The notes: generated from the letters alone by a model not told the origin. Shown: positions 1 to 9,182, numbered from the stretch's first letter. The stretch: 64,000 nucleotides of DNA from Fibrobacter sp. UWB16 (GCF_900215325.1 NZ_OCMS01000001.1:434001-498000); one strand, 5' to 3'. Translations and numbers: made by a program.

Positions 1-3000
1 AACAAATTCTCCCAAGTGACTGAAATACCGCGTATGGTAATAAAGTTCAACATCATCACCCGAAATTACAGTTTTTTCGCCACTGCGATATTCACCGATA
101 TTGAATTCATTTACATCGCCATTTTTTATGGCATCAATCAGTTCTTGGCTTACACCGGCTTGCAAAAGTTCTCTATCCATTTTTCCTTGTCGAATTGCAT
201 CGAACAAGTCTGCCTGCGTTACAGATAAAATTTCATCTATCGCAATGGTGGTATCGCGGCTCGCATCAACATTCGCTTCGACCATCGTCGCGATAAGCGC
301 CTGGTCTTCCGGTCGAACTATTAATTTATAATTACCCTCGTTTATAGCTCCGTCTAAAATCCCGTTGACCGTTTCTTCGCTAAACCCGTAAGACGTATCC
401 ACAACTACGGTACGGATGTCGTTAAAAAGTTGCACAAGAGCTTCTTCTTCGCTGATGCTTGTAACGGTGGTGTCGTAGTGGACCGTATTATCAATTCGAG
501 ATTCAATAAACGCATCAAGATGATTCACTGCAGTCTGAGTCTGTTCAATCATAATTTTCGAGACATCGAAATCGACAAGACTTCCCTGAACGCCAAGAGA
601 ATCCCCTATTTCCTGAGCATTCTGCGCTGTGTTAGGAATAAGCAGAGCCTGTGTAACGGAATCCTTCTTGATGATATCATAAGGATCTTCGCCAATCAGT
701 ACCACATTGGGACTTTCAAGAGAAAGTTCCTGATCCCCGGCTATGACAACCCAAGGGTTCTCTTTATGGGCCTTATTTTGTGCAAGGTCTGTAACAATTC
801 CATCAACGGTAAAACGAACGCGATCACCACTAGTCGGGAGCACCGCATCTTTTGCAGTCGCCCCGTAAATGAGCAACATGGTTTTATCAGCCCCTCCTTG
901 CAGCATCGGATTTTCAGGAGTACGATTTTCTCCTGAACGTACACAGAGGAAATCGAACATTTGTACAAAATTCTTTTTGGATTCATCGGACACGGTTTCG
1001 CTGAAAGTAAGCAAGAGCATTACATTTCCACTATTATTTTTTGATTTTACAGCCGTAAGAATAACAGGCCCGACCCCATCAGCAATGGGTTCATTTTCCA
1101 TATAGAAGCGACCAGTCTTTCCTTTGTCTTCATAGGTAAACCAATTGTTTAAACTTCCGACATAAACGTCCGAGGTGCCCCCTGTAAAAACCTTGCTTCC
1201 AAAGCCGCACACATCCCCAGAGCAATTTTGCGGAGTCAAGTTTTCAGCCGTAATTACAATATCATTTTCATTGACAATCGTAAACTTGGAGGTCGTATTA
1301 AACGATTCCCCAAAAGTAAACTGGATAGAATCGAGTTTGCTCTTTTGCTTGAGAGATTTATCAAAATGCACATACAAACTATCAGCACGACCATCACCGT
1401 TTCGGTCAATCGCAATGGCATTTGACACGCGGGGAACCGGCGGAGCCGCAAACACAAGGTCCGTCCACACGGACACACCTGCAGCAGCACCCTTCGCCGT
1501 AAGCGTCACGCCCGACACAGGCGCATTAGCACGGACAAAGAATGTTGCTTTTCCATTTGCATCCAAATTCACAGCATTGATTTTATTTCCGTCCACAGTA
1601 TCCAAAACATCAATATTCACATCGGAGAATGATAGATTTATCTTTCGATTGTAATTGTTGACCTTCGCCCATTCTTCAAAGAAGGCAATATTCACTTGAT
1701 AGGTCGCATACGCCCATTCGCCAATTTGCGCCGTATCGCCAGAAACATTTTTCCCGAGAATAGTCCAATCCGTCTTCATAAAAGCAACGCTTGGCACCGC
1801 ATAAGAGGGAACCGTAATTTCAACTTTAGTCTTTTGGCTGGGATCTGCCTTCAACGTAATTTCCAAGAAGTAATGACCAGGAGCAAGGGCAACATTCGAC
1901 ACAATCGCCGCCGAGTCAATGTAGAATGTCGAATCGCTTGTAATTACGATGCCTTCGTAATGCGTTCCGACATCAAGAATTTCAGGTTCTGCAAGATTTC
2001 CGCCGGTGAGCGTAAACGTAGAGACGCCTCCAATCGTATCCAGTTCCGTTGAATTTGCATCGTAATTGCAAGACAGCTTATTTTTCTTATTGATTTGCCA
2101 AATTTCAAAACGCTTTCCTTCATCGCGATTATCAGACGTCAAGAAAATCGACGCATCCACATGCAAGTCAATGGAGGTGCGCATGCGGAAATTCGAGGAA
2201 CCCGTATGGCGTTCAACGTAAAAGATGTGGAAATCATAAGTCTTTCCAGGAACAAGCTTGTTCCCAGTATTTTGACCAATCGTATCGAGATCCACGGCAC
2301 CCGCCACTTGGGCGTGCTGGCCACCGATATCTACAGCCAATCGATTATCAATAAACACCCAAACGTCATCGTCTCCATAAAAATCAAAATACTGCCCTGG
2401 AACATATTCAAAGGTCGCCTGAATTTTTGCAGTATAGCCAAAATTATGCTTGCCGATTTTTGTTCCCTTAAGTTGGTCAAAATAAGGATTCGGAACGGTC
2501 TTTGCATCATCGAGATATTCAAAATCATCCAGTAGGAACATGCCATCTGAATTCTTTTCGTTGCCTTCCGATATGCGGTCTTTCGACACTTCTGCAAGCC
2601 AAAATCCATCATCGTCCAAAGAAACATAAAGGTCGCGGCAAGTCATATTGGTGTACTCGTTACCCGCAGTATCCATGCCGATAACCTGTGGCAAGAACCA
2701 GCTATCCAAATGATCCGTAATCTTGCAGTTTTCCGGGAACGGATTTGCACGAACAGGAACGCCGTTTGGACCGAGATTGTATTCGACCATGCCCGTCACA
2801 GCCTTCGATTTGCCAGAGCATCCACCCGACCCAAAATCAGCGCTCACACCGTTTGCCGGGTCGCCATTTTTACCGCTACCGTCTCCATCGCCCTTAGTTC
2901 CATGAAGCCAGTCGTAAACAGTCACAGGAATTTTCTTTAGCGGGCAATCGCCAAGAACGCCAGGATATTTCGAAAATAGCGCGGGCACATCCGTCTTGTA

Positions 3001-3342
3001 GCCTTGAACCCAAATCGTATCCGAAAGGGCCGCCACAGAATCAAGCGCAATTCCAGTCGCCATAGTCGGTTCCGTCGAGACCAAGCCTTCGGCGCCGACA
3101 TAATTAAATCCGACGGTCTGTTTAAAGTAAACCTTGAAATCGCTTTCAGGGGCATCTACCGTAGCCTTGAACCACCCGCAGTAATTTTCAAGCGAAGTCA
3201 TGGTGGCTACAGAATCGCCGCCCATATAAAGGACAGCATTCGTATTCGACCACGGAGTAAAGAAAGCAATTGTTTTTTGTTGGCCGCTTGCAAAAGCAGC
3301 CGTAATGCCTAGAAACAGCCCTAACACATATTTTTTCAACAT
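1..3342 (-). CDS. Fibro-slime domain surface protein (3' end beyond window)
   Basis: The frame is open from ATG at 3342 to the left edge, so 1114 codons are visible and the C-terminus is missing. A start at 3342 is preceded by AAAGGTG. Residues 1 to about 20 form a signal peptide (hydrophobic core GLFLGITAAFA). Around residues 290-400 is a domain with GDDDVWVFIDN and a later FRMRTSIDL, matching the Fibrobacter fibro-slime domain (TIGR02148), a PA14-like fold seen in secreted adhesion or carbohydrate-binding proteins. The rest is rich in beta-type, Thr/Asp/Val segments resembling Ig-like or cadherin-like modules, with a more helical, acidic C-terminal part. Probable role: exported cell-surface protein in adhesion to plant material; the role is inferred from family only. 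It is followed downstream by sequence outside this window. Confidence 0.85.
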   Translation of the reverse strand, partial: MLKKYVLGLFLGITAAFASGQQKTIAFFTPWSNTNAVLYMGGDSVATMTSLENYCGWFKATVDAPESDFKVYFKQTVGFNYVGAEGLVSTEPTMATGIALDSVAALSDTIWVQGYKTDVPALFSKYPGVLGDCPLKKIPVTVYDWLHGTKGDGDGSGKNGDPANGVSADFGSGGCSGKSKAVTGMVEYNLGPNGVPVRANPFPENCKITDHLDSWFLPQVIGMDTAGNEYTNMTCRDLYVSLDDDGFWLAEVSKDRISEGNEKNSDGMFLLDDFEYLDDAKTVPNPYFDQLKGTKIGKHNFGYTAKIQATFEYVPGQYFDFYGDDDVWVFIDNRLAVDIGGQHAQVAGAVDLDTIGQNTGNKLVPGKTYDFHIFYVERHTGSSNFRMRTSIDLHVDASIFLTSDNRDEGKRFEIWQINKKNKLSCNYDANSTELDTIGGVSTFTLTGGNLAEPEILDVGTHYEGIVITSDSTFYIDSAAIVSNVALAPGHYFLEITLKADPSQKTKVEITVPSYAVPSVAFMKTDWTILGKNVSGDTAQIGEWAYATYQVNIAFFEEWAKVNNYNRKINLSFSDVNIDVLDTVDGNKINAVNLDANGKATFFVRANAPVSGVTLTAKGAAAGVSVWTDLVFAAPPVPRVSNAIAIDRNGDGRADSLYVHFDKSLKQKSKLDSIQFTFGESFNTTSKFTIVNENDIVITAENLTPQNCSGDVCGFGSKVFTGGTSDVYVGSLNNWFTYEDKGKTGRFYMENEPIADGVGPVILTAVKSKNNSGNVMLLLTFSETVSDESKKNFVQMFDFLCVRSGENRTPENPMLQGGADKTMLLIYGATAKDAVLPTSGDRVRFTVDGIVTDLAQNKAHKENPWVVIAGDQELSLESPNVVLIGEDPYDIIKKDSVTQALLIPNTAQNAQEIGDSLGVQGSLVDFDVSKIMIEQTQTAVNHLDAFIESRIDNTVHYDTTVTSISEEEALVQLFNDIRTVVVDTSYGFSEETVNGILDGAINEGNYKLIVRPEDQALIATMVEANVDASRDTTIAIDEILSVTQADLFDAIRQGKMDRELLQAGVSQELIDAIKNGDVNEFNIGEYRSGEKTVISGDDVELYYHTRYFSHLGEFV

Positions 3343-3751
3343 CCCGACACCTTTTTTGGAGATAAATCTAAAACGGGAAGCGTACAAAATCACACAAAAA
3401 AAGGGCGAGCTTTGCAAAGTGTCCTCTACAGACAACACTTGTTTGGATTCTATCGCCACTGCGTGGCTCCAGAATGACAACAGCAGTGTCCTGCAGCAAT
3501 TCCTAACCACTGTCTACTTGTACATTCACTTCGTTCAAGTACCAATAGTGTGCAAGGTTATGACGCAACTGAATACTTGTATTCAGATATGGCATAACCG
3601 CAGCCACGAACGCCAACGGCGTTAAATGCTGGTCTCGGTCATGTCCAAACAAGTTTGGCCGCGCCCGGATGACCATTCCAAGGAACCGTCATGATTGGGC
3701 CAGCGAACACATATGTCTTTACACTAGACAAATCATTGACAAAATGAGAGT
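3343..3751. repeat. Intergenic region rich in small hairpins
   Basis: No gene is visible in this 409-bp gap. It contains a palindromic element at 3445-3478 (GGATTC ... AGAATGAC ends) and several tiny perfect hairpins: CTGAATAC-TT-GTATTCAG near 3569-3586, enclosed by a GGTTATG/CATAACC pair; AACGCC-AAC-GGCGTT near 3610-3626; and CCAAAC-AA-GTTTGG near 3638-3653. Similar modules recur in the gap on the other side of the next gene (4571-5046). Confidence 0.6.
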
Positions 3752-4570
3752 TTAGTCTTTAATGCAACGGACAGAAATGGCAAAATCCTTTTCGTACCCC
3801 AACTTTGCATTGATACCTTCGTAACTTTGCAGCCCTACATAATAAGCTTTATACCAATCTCGTTCTGTAGAACACCAATAATACGTTTCGGATTTTTCAC
3901 CATAGTAATCACCAAGAAAGTCCCTAAAACCCGCAGGTAGTGCCGAAAAACCGAATACATCCGTACCATTTCCGTTGCTACGATTCCAATCAGATGTAGA
4001 CTTGAGTTTTGTTCCTATTGAATCTGCCATAGCAAACAGCGTATTCCACTCCTTAGCATCGGGAATATGCCATCCGTTAAAGCAAATTCCTCGCACTGGA
4101 TATGTCAGTGAGCATTTCTTGCTAAAACCGCAGTTCTTGCCATTTTCACTGAATACGCCAACACTATCCATTGCAGCCGGCCAAGTATAAAGTCTTCCGT
4201 ATTTAGAGCAATTATTCTCATTATCGTTATAGCAAAAACTATCTACCGTTTTGTAGTTGAGGTTTTCCACCATCCAAACCTGATTACCAATTTTCACCGT
4301 TTTGTACGTTTGCCCATCACGCAAATCTTTGACCGTATTCGATAAAGAATCAAAAACACAACCATCGTCAACCTTTTTAGCGGAAACACTAGACAAAGCT
4401 TTTACTGAACTGCTTGATTTTGCAGAGCTACTACTAGACTTTTCCTGTTTTGCAAAAGAAGACGAAAGAGAAGCGCTAGTTTCCTCATCCAAGTCCACGG
4501 ACGAGGTGTTTTCACTGCATGCGGCAAAGAAAAACAACGTGAATGACAAAACAAGAGGATAAGCAAGCAT
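3752..4570 (-). CDS. FISUMP-domain lipoprotein
   Basis: A 272-residue lipoprotein. Start ATG 4570 is chosen over an upstream TTG at 4606 because it begins directly at the signal peptide and has AGG about 8 nt upstream. The signal ends in a lipobox (FFAAC, Cys about residue 18), followed by a Ser-rich linker. The C-terminal part is the Fibrobacter major paralogous domain (TIGR02145): DGQTYKTVKIGNQVWMVENL, then GWHIPDAKEWNTLF, GFSALPAGFR, YWCSTE and a terminal SVRCIKD. Members are surface lipoproteins with no established function. It stands alone, with hairpin-rich gaps on both sides. An extra Cys-rich insert (CGFSKKCSLTYPVRGIC) lies before the GWHIP motif. Confidence 0.85.
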   Translation of the reverse strand: MLAYPLVLSFTLFFFAACSENTSSVDLDEETSASLSSSFAKQEKSSSSSAKSSSSVKALSSVSAKKVDDGCVFDSLSNTVKDLRDGQTYKTVKIGNQVWMVENLNYKTVDSFCYNDNENNCSKYGRLYTWPAAMDSVGVFSENGKNCGFSKKCSLTYPVRGICFNGWHIPDAKEWNTLFAMADSIGTKLKSTSDWNRSNGNGTDVFGFSALPAGFRDFLGDYYGEKSETYYWCSTERDWYKAYYVGLQSYEGINAKLGYEKDFAISVRCIKD

Positions 4571-4706
4571 TGCAACGGACCTATTTTTTTTGTCCGCAAT
4601 ATACAAAACAAGCTATTAAAAAAACACAATAGCCTGCCAGTGAGTGTCGCAGCAGCAAACTTGTTTGCCGATATGACCGAACGCAGTAGCGGACGCCGTA
4701 GGCGTC

Positions 4707-4735
4707 AAAAAAAGCCCTCGGTTTTAACCGAGGGC
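4707..4735 (-). terminator. Rho-independent terminator on minus strand
   Basis: Perfect 8-bp stem GCCCTCGG/CCGAGGGC at 4714-4735 with a 6-nt loop. On the minus strand it is followed by seven T residues (4707-4713). It most likely ends the glyA transcript, although 310 bp separate it from the glyA stop. Confidence 0.8.
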
Positions 4736-4742
4736 AGAATTC

Positions 4743-4787
4743 ACTGGATCCTTCGACTCCGCCTTACGGCTTCGCTCAGGATGACGT
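4743..4787. repeat. Dispersed palindromic element, GGATCC/GGATGAC type
   Basis: ACTGGATCCTTCGACTCCGC ... GCTCAGGATGACG reads as an imperfect hairpin. Related copies in this window lie at 3445-3478, 30269-30298 and 50716-50750. They share a GGATCC or GGATTC end and an opposite AGGATGAC or AGAATGAC end. Confidence 0.6.
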
Positions 4788-4828
4788 AATGCGCAGAGCG
4801 TTCACCCCGCTACATTTTACTCCGTGAG

Positions 4829-4998
4829 CAACAAACGCCTCGTATTGCGATTTCATCGCATAAACCGGCGCCTCAACAATAGAAACAAGCAAGCTTGTTT
4901 CTGCTGTATTCGGCTTGGATTTATTTAACGAGGCGTGTTGGCGACCTTTGGCCACTTAGTGCTTTAGCACTTATGTGGACATGGCCACCTTTAGGTGG
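4829..4998. other. Multi-hairpin intergenic region, candidate structured RNA
   Basis: An outer inverted repeat, ACGCCTCGT (4835-4843) with ACGAGGCGT (4928-4936), extended by CAACA/TGTTG, encloses two smaller hairpins: TGCGA/TCGCA at 4846-4860 and GAAACAAGC/GCTTGTTTC at 4882-4901. Two further hairpins follow: AGTGC/GCACT near 4957-4971 and CCACC/GGTGG at 4985-4998. No ORF covers the region. Whether it is transcribed, and from which strand, cannot be told from sequence alone; minus-strand transcription as the glyA 3' UTR is possible. Confidence 0.4.
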
Positions 4999-5046
4999 TA
5001 GCGAGGCGAAGACGGAGTCCCCGCCTTGCATAAGAGCCGAGCAGTC

Positions 5047-6330
5047 TTATTTGTAAAGCGGGTGCTTCTTGCAGAGAGCGACGATGTCTTCGCGAATCTT
5101 GGCGAGAGCGGCTTCGTCGTCCTTAGCCTGGATTGCACGGTCGATAATGCGAGCCACTTCGCGGGTGTCTTCTTCGTCGAAGCCACGGGTCGTGATAGCA
5201 GCAGTACCGAGACGAACACCGGACGGGTCCATCGGCTTGCGCGGATCGAACGGAATCGTGGAACGGCTGCAGGAGATGCCGACCTTTTCCATGGCAACTT
5301 CAGCTTCCTTACCGGAAACGCCCTTAGAAGTCATATCGACAACGATGAGGTGGTTGTCGGTGCCATCGCTGATGACCTTGTAACCGAGCTTCTGCATTTC
5401 GGCGCACATAGCCTGAGCGTTCTTGATGACGTTCTTCGCGTAGGTCTGGAATTCCGGCTGCAGAGCTTCGAGGAATGCAACGGCCTTACCGGCGTTGATG
5501 TGGTCATGCGGACCACCCTGCATGCCCGGGAACACGCCCTTGTCGATTTCCTTGGCCAAAGAAACTTCCTTGAGTTCGCCCTTCACCATCTTCTGGATCG
5601 TGCGGTCCTTGCACATGATGATAGCGGAACGCGGGCCACGGAGAGTCTTGTGAGTCGTGGTGGTCACGATGTCGAAGTACGGCACCGGAGATTCGATTGC
5701 CTTACCGGCGATGAGGCCAGCAATGTGAGAAATGTCAGCCATCGTGAGAGCGCCAACTTCGTCTGCGATTTCCTTGAAGCGCTTCCAGTCGAGGTTACGG
5801 CTGTAAGCAGAGAAACCAGCGAGGATCATCTTCGGCTTTTCGCGGAGAGCAATTTCGCGGACCTTGTCCATGTCGATGCGACCAGTTTCCTTATCGACTT
5901 CGTACTGCACGAAGTTGTAGAGCATACCGGAGAAGTTCACCGGATGACCGTGAGAAAGGTGTCCACCGTGGTCGAGTTTGAGGCCGAGGACCTTGTCGCC
6001 CGGTTTGAGGACGGCGAAGTACACGGCAGCGTTGGCCGGAGAACCGGACAGCGGCTGGATGTTCACGTGGTCACAACCAAAGAGCTTCTTGCAACGGTCG
6101 ATGGCCAGAGCTTCCATCTTGTCGATCACTTCGTTACCACCATAGTAGCGCTTGCCAACGTAGCCTTCGCTGTACTTGTTGGTCAGCACGGAACCCATAG
6201 CTTCCATGACTGCCTTGGAGGTGTAGTTTTCAGAAGCGATGAGCTCGATGCCATATTCCTGGCGTTCGGCTTCTTCCTGAATGATGTTGTAGATTTCCGG
6301 ATCGGTCTGTTGCAGTGTAGATTTAAGCAT
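5047..6330 (-). CDS. glyA: Serine hydroxymethyltransferase
   Basis: A 427-residue PLP enzyme converting serine and tetrahydrofolate to glycine and methylene-tetrahydrofolate; it supplies one-carbon units in the cytoplasm. ATG 6330 is chosen because AAAGGAGC lies 7 nt upstream and the family normally starts near this point. Visible family blocks include ELIASENYTS, the AVYFAVLKPGD segment, DHGGHLSHGHPVNFSG and the PLP-lysine motif TTTTHKTLRGPR. Length matches bacterial GlyA. It is monocistronic: a TATATT hexamer lies about 27 nt before the Shine-Dalgarno region, and a terminator lies downstream at 4707-4735. Confidence 0.97.
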   Translation of the reverse strand: MLKSTLQQTDPEIYNIIQEEAERQEYGIELIASENYTSKAVMEAMGSVLTNKYSEGYVGKRYYGGNEVIDKMEALAIDRCKKLFGCDHVNIQPLSGSPANAAVYFAVLKPGDKVLGLKLDHGGHLSHGHPVNFSGMLYNFVQYEVDKETGRIDMDKVREIALREKPKMILAGFSAYSRNLDWKRFKEIADEVGALTMADISHIAGLIAGKAIESPVPYFDIVTTTTHKTLRGPRSAIIMCKDRTIQKMVKGELKEVSLAKEIDKGVFPGMQGGPHDHINAGKAVAFLEALQPEFQTYAKNVIKNAQAMCAEMQKLGYKVISDGTDNHLIVVDMTSKGVSGKEAEVAMEKVGISCSRSTIPFDPRKPMDPSGVRLGTAAITTRGFDEEDTREVARIIDRAIQAKDDEAALAKIREDIVALCKKHPLYK

Positions 6331-6372
6331 TATAGCTCCTTTAAAGTTCGCGTCCAAAATATAGCTTTTTTA

Positions 6373-6400
6373 GACGAGAGACGAGGGACGAGAGACGAGA
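6373..6400. repeat. Tandem heptamer GACGAGA, four units
   Basis: Four contiguous heptamers (GACGAGA, GACGAGG, GACGAGA, GACGAGA) lie directly upstream of the glyA promoter. The same heptamer occurs twice more, at 29064-29070 and 29091-29097, between ung and the cation transporter gene. Confidence 0.7.
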
Positions 6401-6493
6401 GATTTTTCTTAAAACTAGCGCAAAGTGCAGTCTTTTTATGGAAGGGGGATGTATCCCCCTGGTTCGCACGTTGTTACTCACCACCCCCTCTAC

Positions 6494-6535
6494 GGGCTTA
6501 GAGCCTGCCCCGGACTTGTTCCGGGGCCAGCCCGT
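6494..6535 (-). terminator. GC-rich hairpin downstream of the PL1 gene
   Basis: GGGCT and AGCCC flank an inner perfect stem CCCCGGA/TCCGGGG (6508-6526), which belongs to the GGAxCAAGTCC palindromic family described for this window. There is no strong T run, so a terminator role for the leftward PL1 gene is only plausible. Confidence 0.4.
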
Positions 6536-6556
6536 AACGCCCGGCTTAGCAAGATT

Positions 6557-8251
6557 CTACCGGGGACCGGATTCATTCCTGACACGGACGGCAAGTTCAA
6601 CGCCAGATTTTTCAACACGTGCCTGGTAATCGGGTTTTAGAACGCTTTTCTCTTGCGGACTGTTTTCCCCATCCCGGCCATACCAGTTATCCACCACGTA
6701 GGCAAAGCCTCTTGTTGATTCATCCGGCGAGCCATCTTCGTTTTTCAGGCGATAGTCCCGAACAGGCACATTGTTATTGTAAACATTACCTTCAATGTAA
6801 CAAGACGCCGAATCCGAGCATTCCATTCCAGCATCCCCCACATCGTAGATGAAATTGTTATAGGCATGAATTTTACCATGACGAGCAAGCACACCGCGAA
6901 GTTCCAAATTTGAGAAATAATTGTGGTGCAAAGTCAATGTCTGCGCAGAATCGATGAAAATGTCCGGTTCAAGCCCAAATAAAATGCCGGACTGTGCATT
7001 TTCAAAACGGTTCCACGAGAGCGTGACCGCATTCGAGCCTCGCTTGACATCAACCAAGATTAGCGGATACTCTTCAAACGTGCAATGGTCCACCCAGACA
7101 TGGTGCGTGCGGTTGTGGATCGAGAGCGCACGGCGGCTCGTCGTATCCCGTGCCGTAATTGCCGGTGCGGTAAAGGTCAAATTCTCGAAAATGAGATTTG
7201 AGGATTCCTGAGTCAAAATTCCCATACCGGTAATGCGAATATCGCGCCCACGACCATCCACAGTTTTATCAGACTTTATGCGCAATGGCGAACGCAAATT
7301 GTACGTTCCATCTTTTTCAAAGAGAATCCAGACTGGATTATCCTTCTCAGCGCATTCACGGAAAGAGCCCTGGGACAAGGCGACCTTAGTTCCGTAATTT
7401 CCCAACGAATCCACCTTTGAAGAGTCGACAACATCAATTAAATCTTCAGTTGTCGTGACAATGCAAACTTCGCCTTCCACTTTCTCAATTTTCCCCGTGC
7501 TATCGGTTTTTCCAGTAGCACCAAGCGTTCGAACTGCATAGCCTTGAATTTGTTTGAGCAAGGCTTCATGAGCACTCCAGTCGCTCTCGGGATATTCTGT
7601 TGCTGTTGCGATTTCAGGCTTTACGACCTTGATGTCCGAAGCCACATCGGAGCCGTCAACAAACAAAGTATCCCCTGCATTGGATTGGACCGTCGTCGAA
7701 TGGACTTCCTCCGGGTCGCCAATTTGCACATCGAAACTCCCCTGCGGAAGCGAGTCAATTACAAAATGCCCTGTACTATCAGGAACAACGTAACGGTCAA
7801 GACCCGCCACGCGGACAACAGGCGATTCACCAAGGACTACATAGCCTTCAATAGACGTTAGTTCGCCCAACTTGATGGTATCAACCTTGGAATCGGCCTT
7901 GGCATCAAGCGCTATAGAATGCACAGCACCCGTGGCTTCCGTTTCGCTCACATTGCGAGCTTCAATGGTATAGCGACCATTGCGGACTTCGAATGAAACG
8001 TGCCCATCCTCATTGGTTTCATTCCAAGCTTCTTCCGCAGGGCCGCTAGAAAGGTAATTGTCCGGCAAAATACGAACACGCGCTGTAGATGCAGGCGTTC
8101 CATCAGCCATTTGAACATACAAAGCAATAGTTGATTCGGCTTCGGTGCCACCAGCAACGTTTCTTTCGGTGCACGCCGTCAAAGCCAACGCAAAAACTCC
8201 AAGCCAAGCAAGCAAGCGCATTTGAGCAACCGTCATCCTACTAGTTTTCAT
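6557..8251 (-). CDS. Pectate lyase family 1 lipoprotein
   Basis: A 564-residue lipoprotein with signal and lipobox LTAC at about residue 30. ATG 8251 is preferred over upstream in-frame starts because AAGGGGG precedes it and the signal peptide begins there. Residues about 40-190 look like Ig-like or carboxypeptidase-regulatory beta domains. The C-terminal 330 residues form a PL1-type right-handed beta-helix: GRGRDIRITGMG, VWVDHCTFEEYPLILVDVKR, VTLSWNRFENAQSG, and ARHGKIHAYNNFIYD. The enzyme would cleave polygalacturonan by beta-elimination at the cell surface. Its start overlaps the last 11 nt of the upstream TIGR02147 gene, so the two are translationally linked. It is the last gene of the leftward pectin locus. 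Confidence 0.88.
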   Translation of the reverse strand: MKTSRMTVAQMRLLAWLGVFALALTACTERNVAGGTEAESTIALYVQMADGTPASTARVRILPDNYLSSGPAEEAWNETNEDGHVSFEVRNGRYTIEARNVSETEATGAVHSIALDAKADSKVDTIKLGELTSIEGYVVLGESPVVRVAGLDRYVVPDSTGHFVIDSLPQGSFDVQIGDPEEVHSTTVQSNAGDTLFVDGSDVASDIKVVKPEIATATEYPESDWSAHEALLKQIQGYAVRTLGATGKTDSTGKIEKVEGEVCIVTTTEDLIDVVDSSKVDSLGNYGTKVALSQGSFRECAEKDNPVWILFEKDGTYNLRSPLRIKSDKTVDGRGRDIRITGMGILTQESSNLIFENLTFTAPAITARDTTSRRALSIHNRTHHVWVDHCTFEEYPLILVDVKRGSNAVTLSWNRFENAQSGILFGLEPDIFIDSAQTLTLHHNYFSNLELRGVLARHGKIHAYNNFIYDVGDAGMECSDSASCYIEGNVYNNNVPVRDYRLKNEDGSPDESTRGFAYVVDNWYGRDGENSPQEKSVLKPDYQARVEKSGVELAVRVRNESGPR

Positions 8252-9182
8252 GATTGCCCCCTTGAACTTCGGCAGGTTCGCGAGATTCATCCGCAATTTC
8301 ACGAGAAGCATTCTGTATTTCGGCACCGCGAATGCGGCGTTTGCGCCCACGCCTCTGCGGTGGCGGATACGGGTCCGAAAGCGGGAAAAGTTGCATGCCG
8401 AGCTGGAAAACGCGATTCGGCTTTTGACACGCACCTACTTTAGCAAGCACTTCGCGACGGAACCTGCGCACCATTTCGACAAGCTCTTTATAAGTCGTTT
8501 CGTCACAACCAAATGCGAGCGTCGAAAGATTGCGCTCACTACGATCAAAACGGTCCATCGCCGTCTGCGCCACGTCCAGATTCTGTTGGATGTAAGCGTT
8601 CACCGCCGTATTGTACGATTCAAAGCCACTCGAAACAAGACCTTGCGTTTGTTCATAAAATCCTGTTTGCTCGTTTTTCTTGATCATCGACAAGCGTTCC
8701 AAAAGCGCAATCGAAGACTTTACCTGGCTTGCAGAAATCGGCGGGCGCACCATAAGGCCCAAGGCGGCATCGTCACCCACATACGGGTAAAAAGTCACAA
8801 GTTCACGAACGACAGCATGGTACCAATGGTCAAAATATTCAAACTGGTCCTTCGCCAAGTTTTCCACCTTGCATTCCTTGGATGCGACAAGCTTTTCCAG
8901 GAATTGACGGCTTTCGGTATGCGTTTTAGCCTGGTTAAAAGCAACCATGTTTGCAAAGTACGCTTTTTCGCGTTCGTCACTGCAAAAGATAGACGCAAAA
9001 ACTTCGACAATGCGGTCGGTCAGGTTTCGCTTGCCCTGCAAGATCTTATTGAACATCGATGAATCGAAGCCCGCTTTTTCGGCAATAAAACGATGGCTAA
9101 AACGCCAATCACTTGCATGGCGCTCTTCGTAGGCGTCTTTCAAAAAATCGCGGTAATTCAGATATTCAAAAATATTGATCAT
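8241..9182 (-). CDS. TIGR02147 (DUF4423) HTH protein
   Basis: A 313-residue cytoplasmic protein matching the Fibrobacter TIGR02147 paralogous family: INIFEYLNYRDFLKDAY at the N-terminus, an HTH-like segment with KAGFDSSMFNKILQGKRNL (residues about 36-54), then the DUF4423 core ending near FGCDETTYKELVEMVRRFRR. The C-terminal tail is basic (RRGRKRR). The family resembles XRE-type regulators, but its DNA targets are not established. It lies between an acetylesterase gene and a pectate lyase lipoprotein that begins inside its last codons, so a local regulatory role is a reasonable inference. A promoter is proposed at 9312-9340 and a palindromic repeat lies in the leader. Confidence 0.9.
   Translation of the reverse strand: MINIFEYLNYRDFLKDAYEERHASDWRFSHRFIAEKAGFDSSMFNKILQGKRNLTDRIVEVFASIFCSDEREKAYFANMVAFNQAKTHTESRQFLEKLVASKECKVENLAKDQFEYFDHWYHAVVRELVTFYPYVGDDAALGLMVRPPISASQVKSSIALLERLSMIKKNEQTGFYEQTQGLVSSGFESYNTAVNAYIQQNLDVAQTAMDRFDRSERNLSTLAFGCDETTYKELVEMVRRFRREVLAKVGACQKPNRVFQLGMQLFPLSDPYPPPQRRGRKRRIRGAEIQNASREIADESREPAEVQGGNHEN

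Noticed and set aside
4571-4606. TTG start at 4606 for the FISUMP lipoprotein
   Set aside because: It would add twelve polar residues before the signal peptide; ATG 4570 gives a standard lipoprotein signal with a nearby AGG.
6373-6400. CRISPR array
   Set aside because: The units are contiguous 7-mers without spacers and no cas genes are present. No CRISPR array was seen anywhere in the window.
5026-6501. Long plus-strand ORF (491 codons) opposite glyA
   Set aside because: It is antisense to a clear glyA with strong family motifs, has no Shine-Dalgarno, and its translation is rich in His, Arg and Val with no recognisable family. It reflects codon bias on the real strand.
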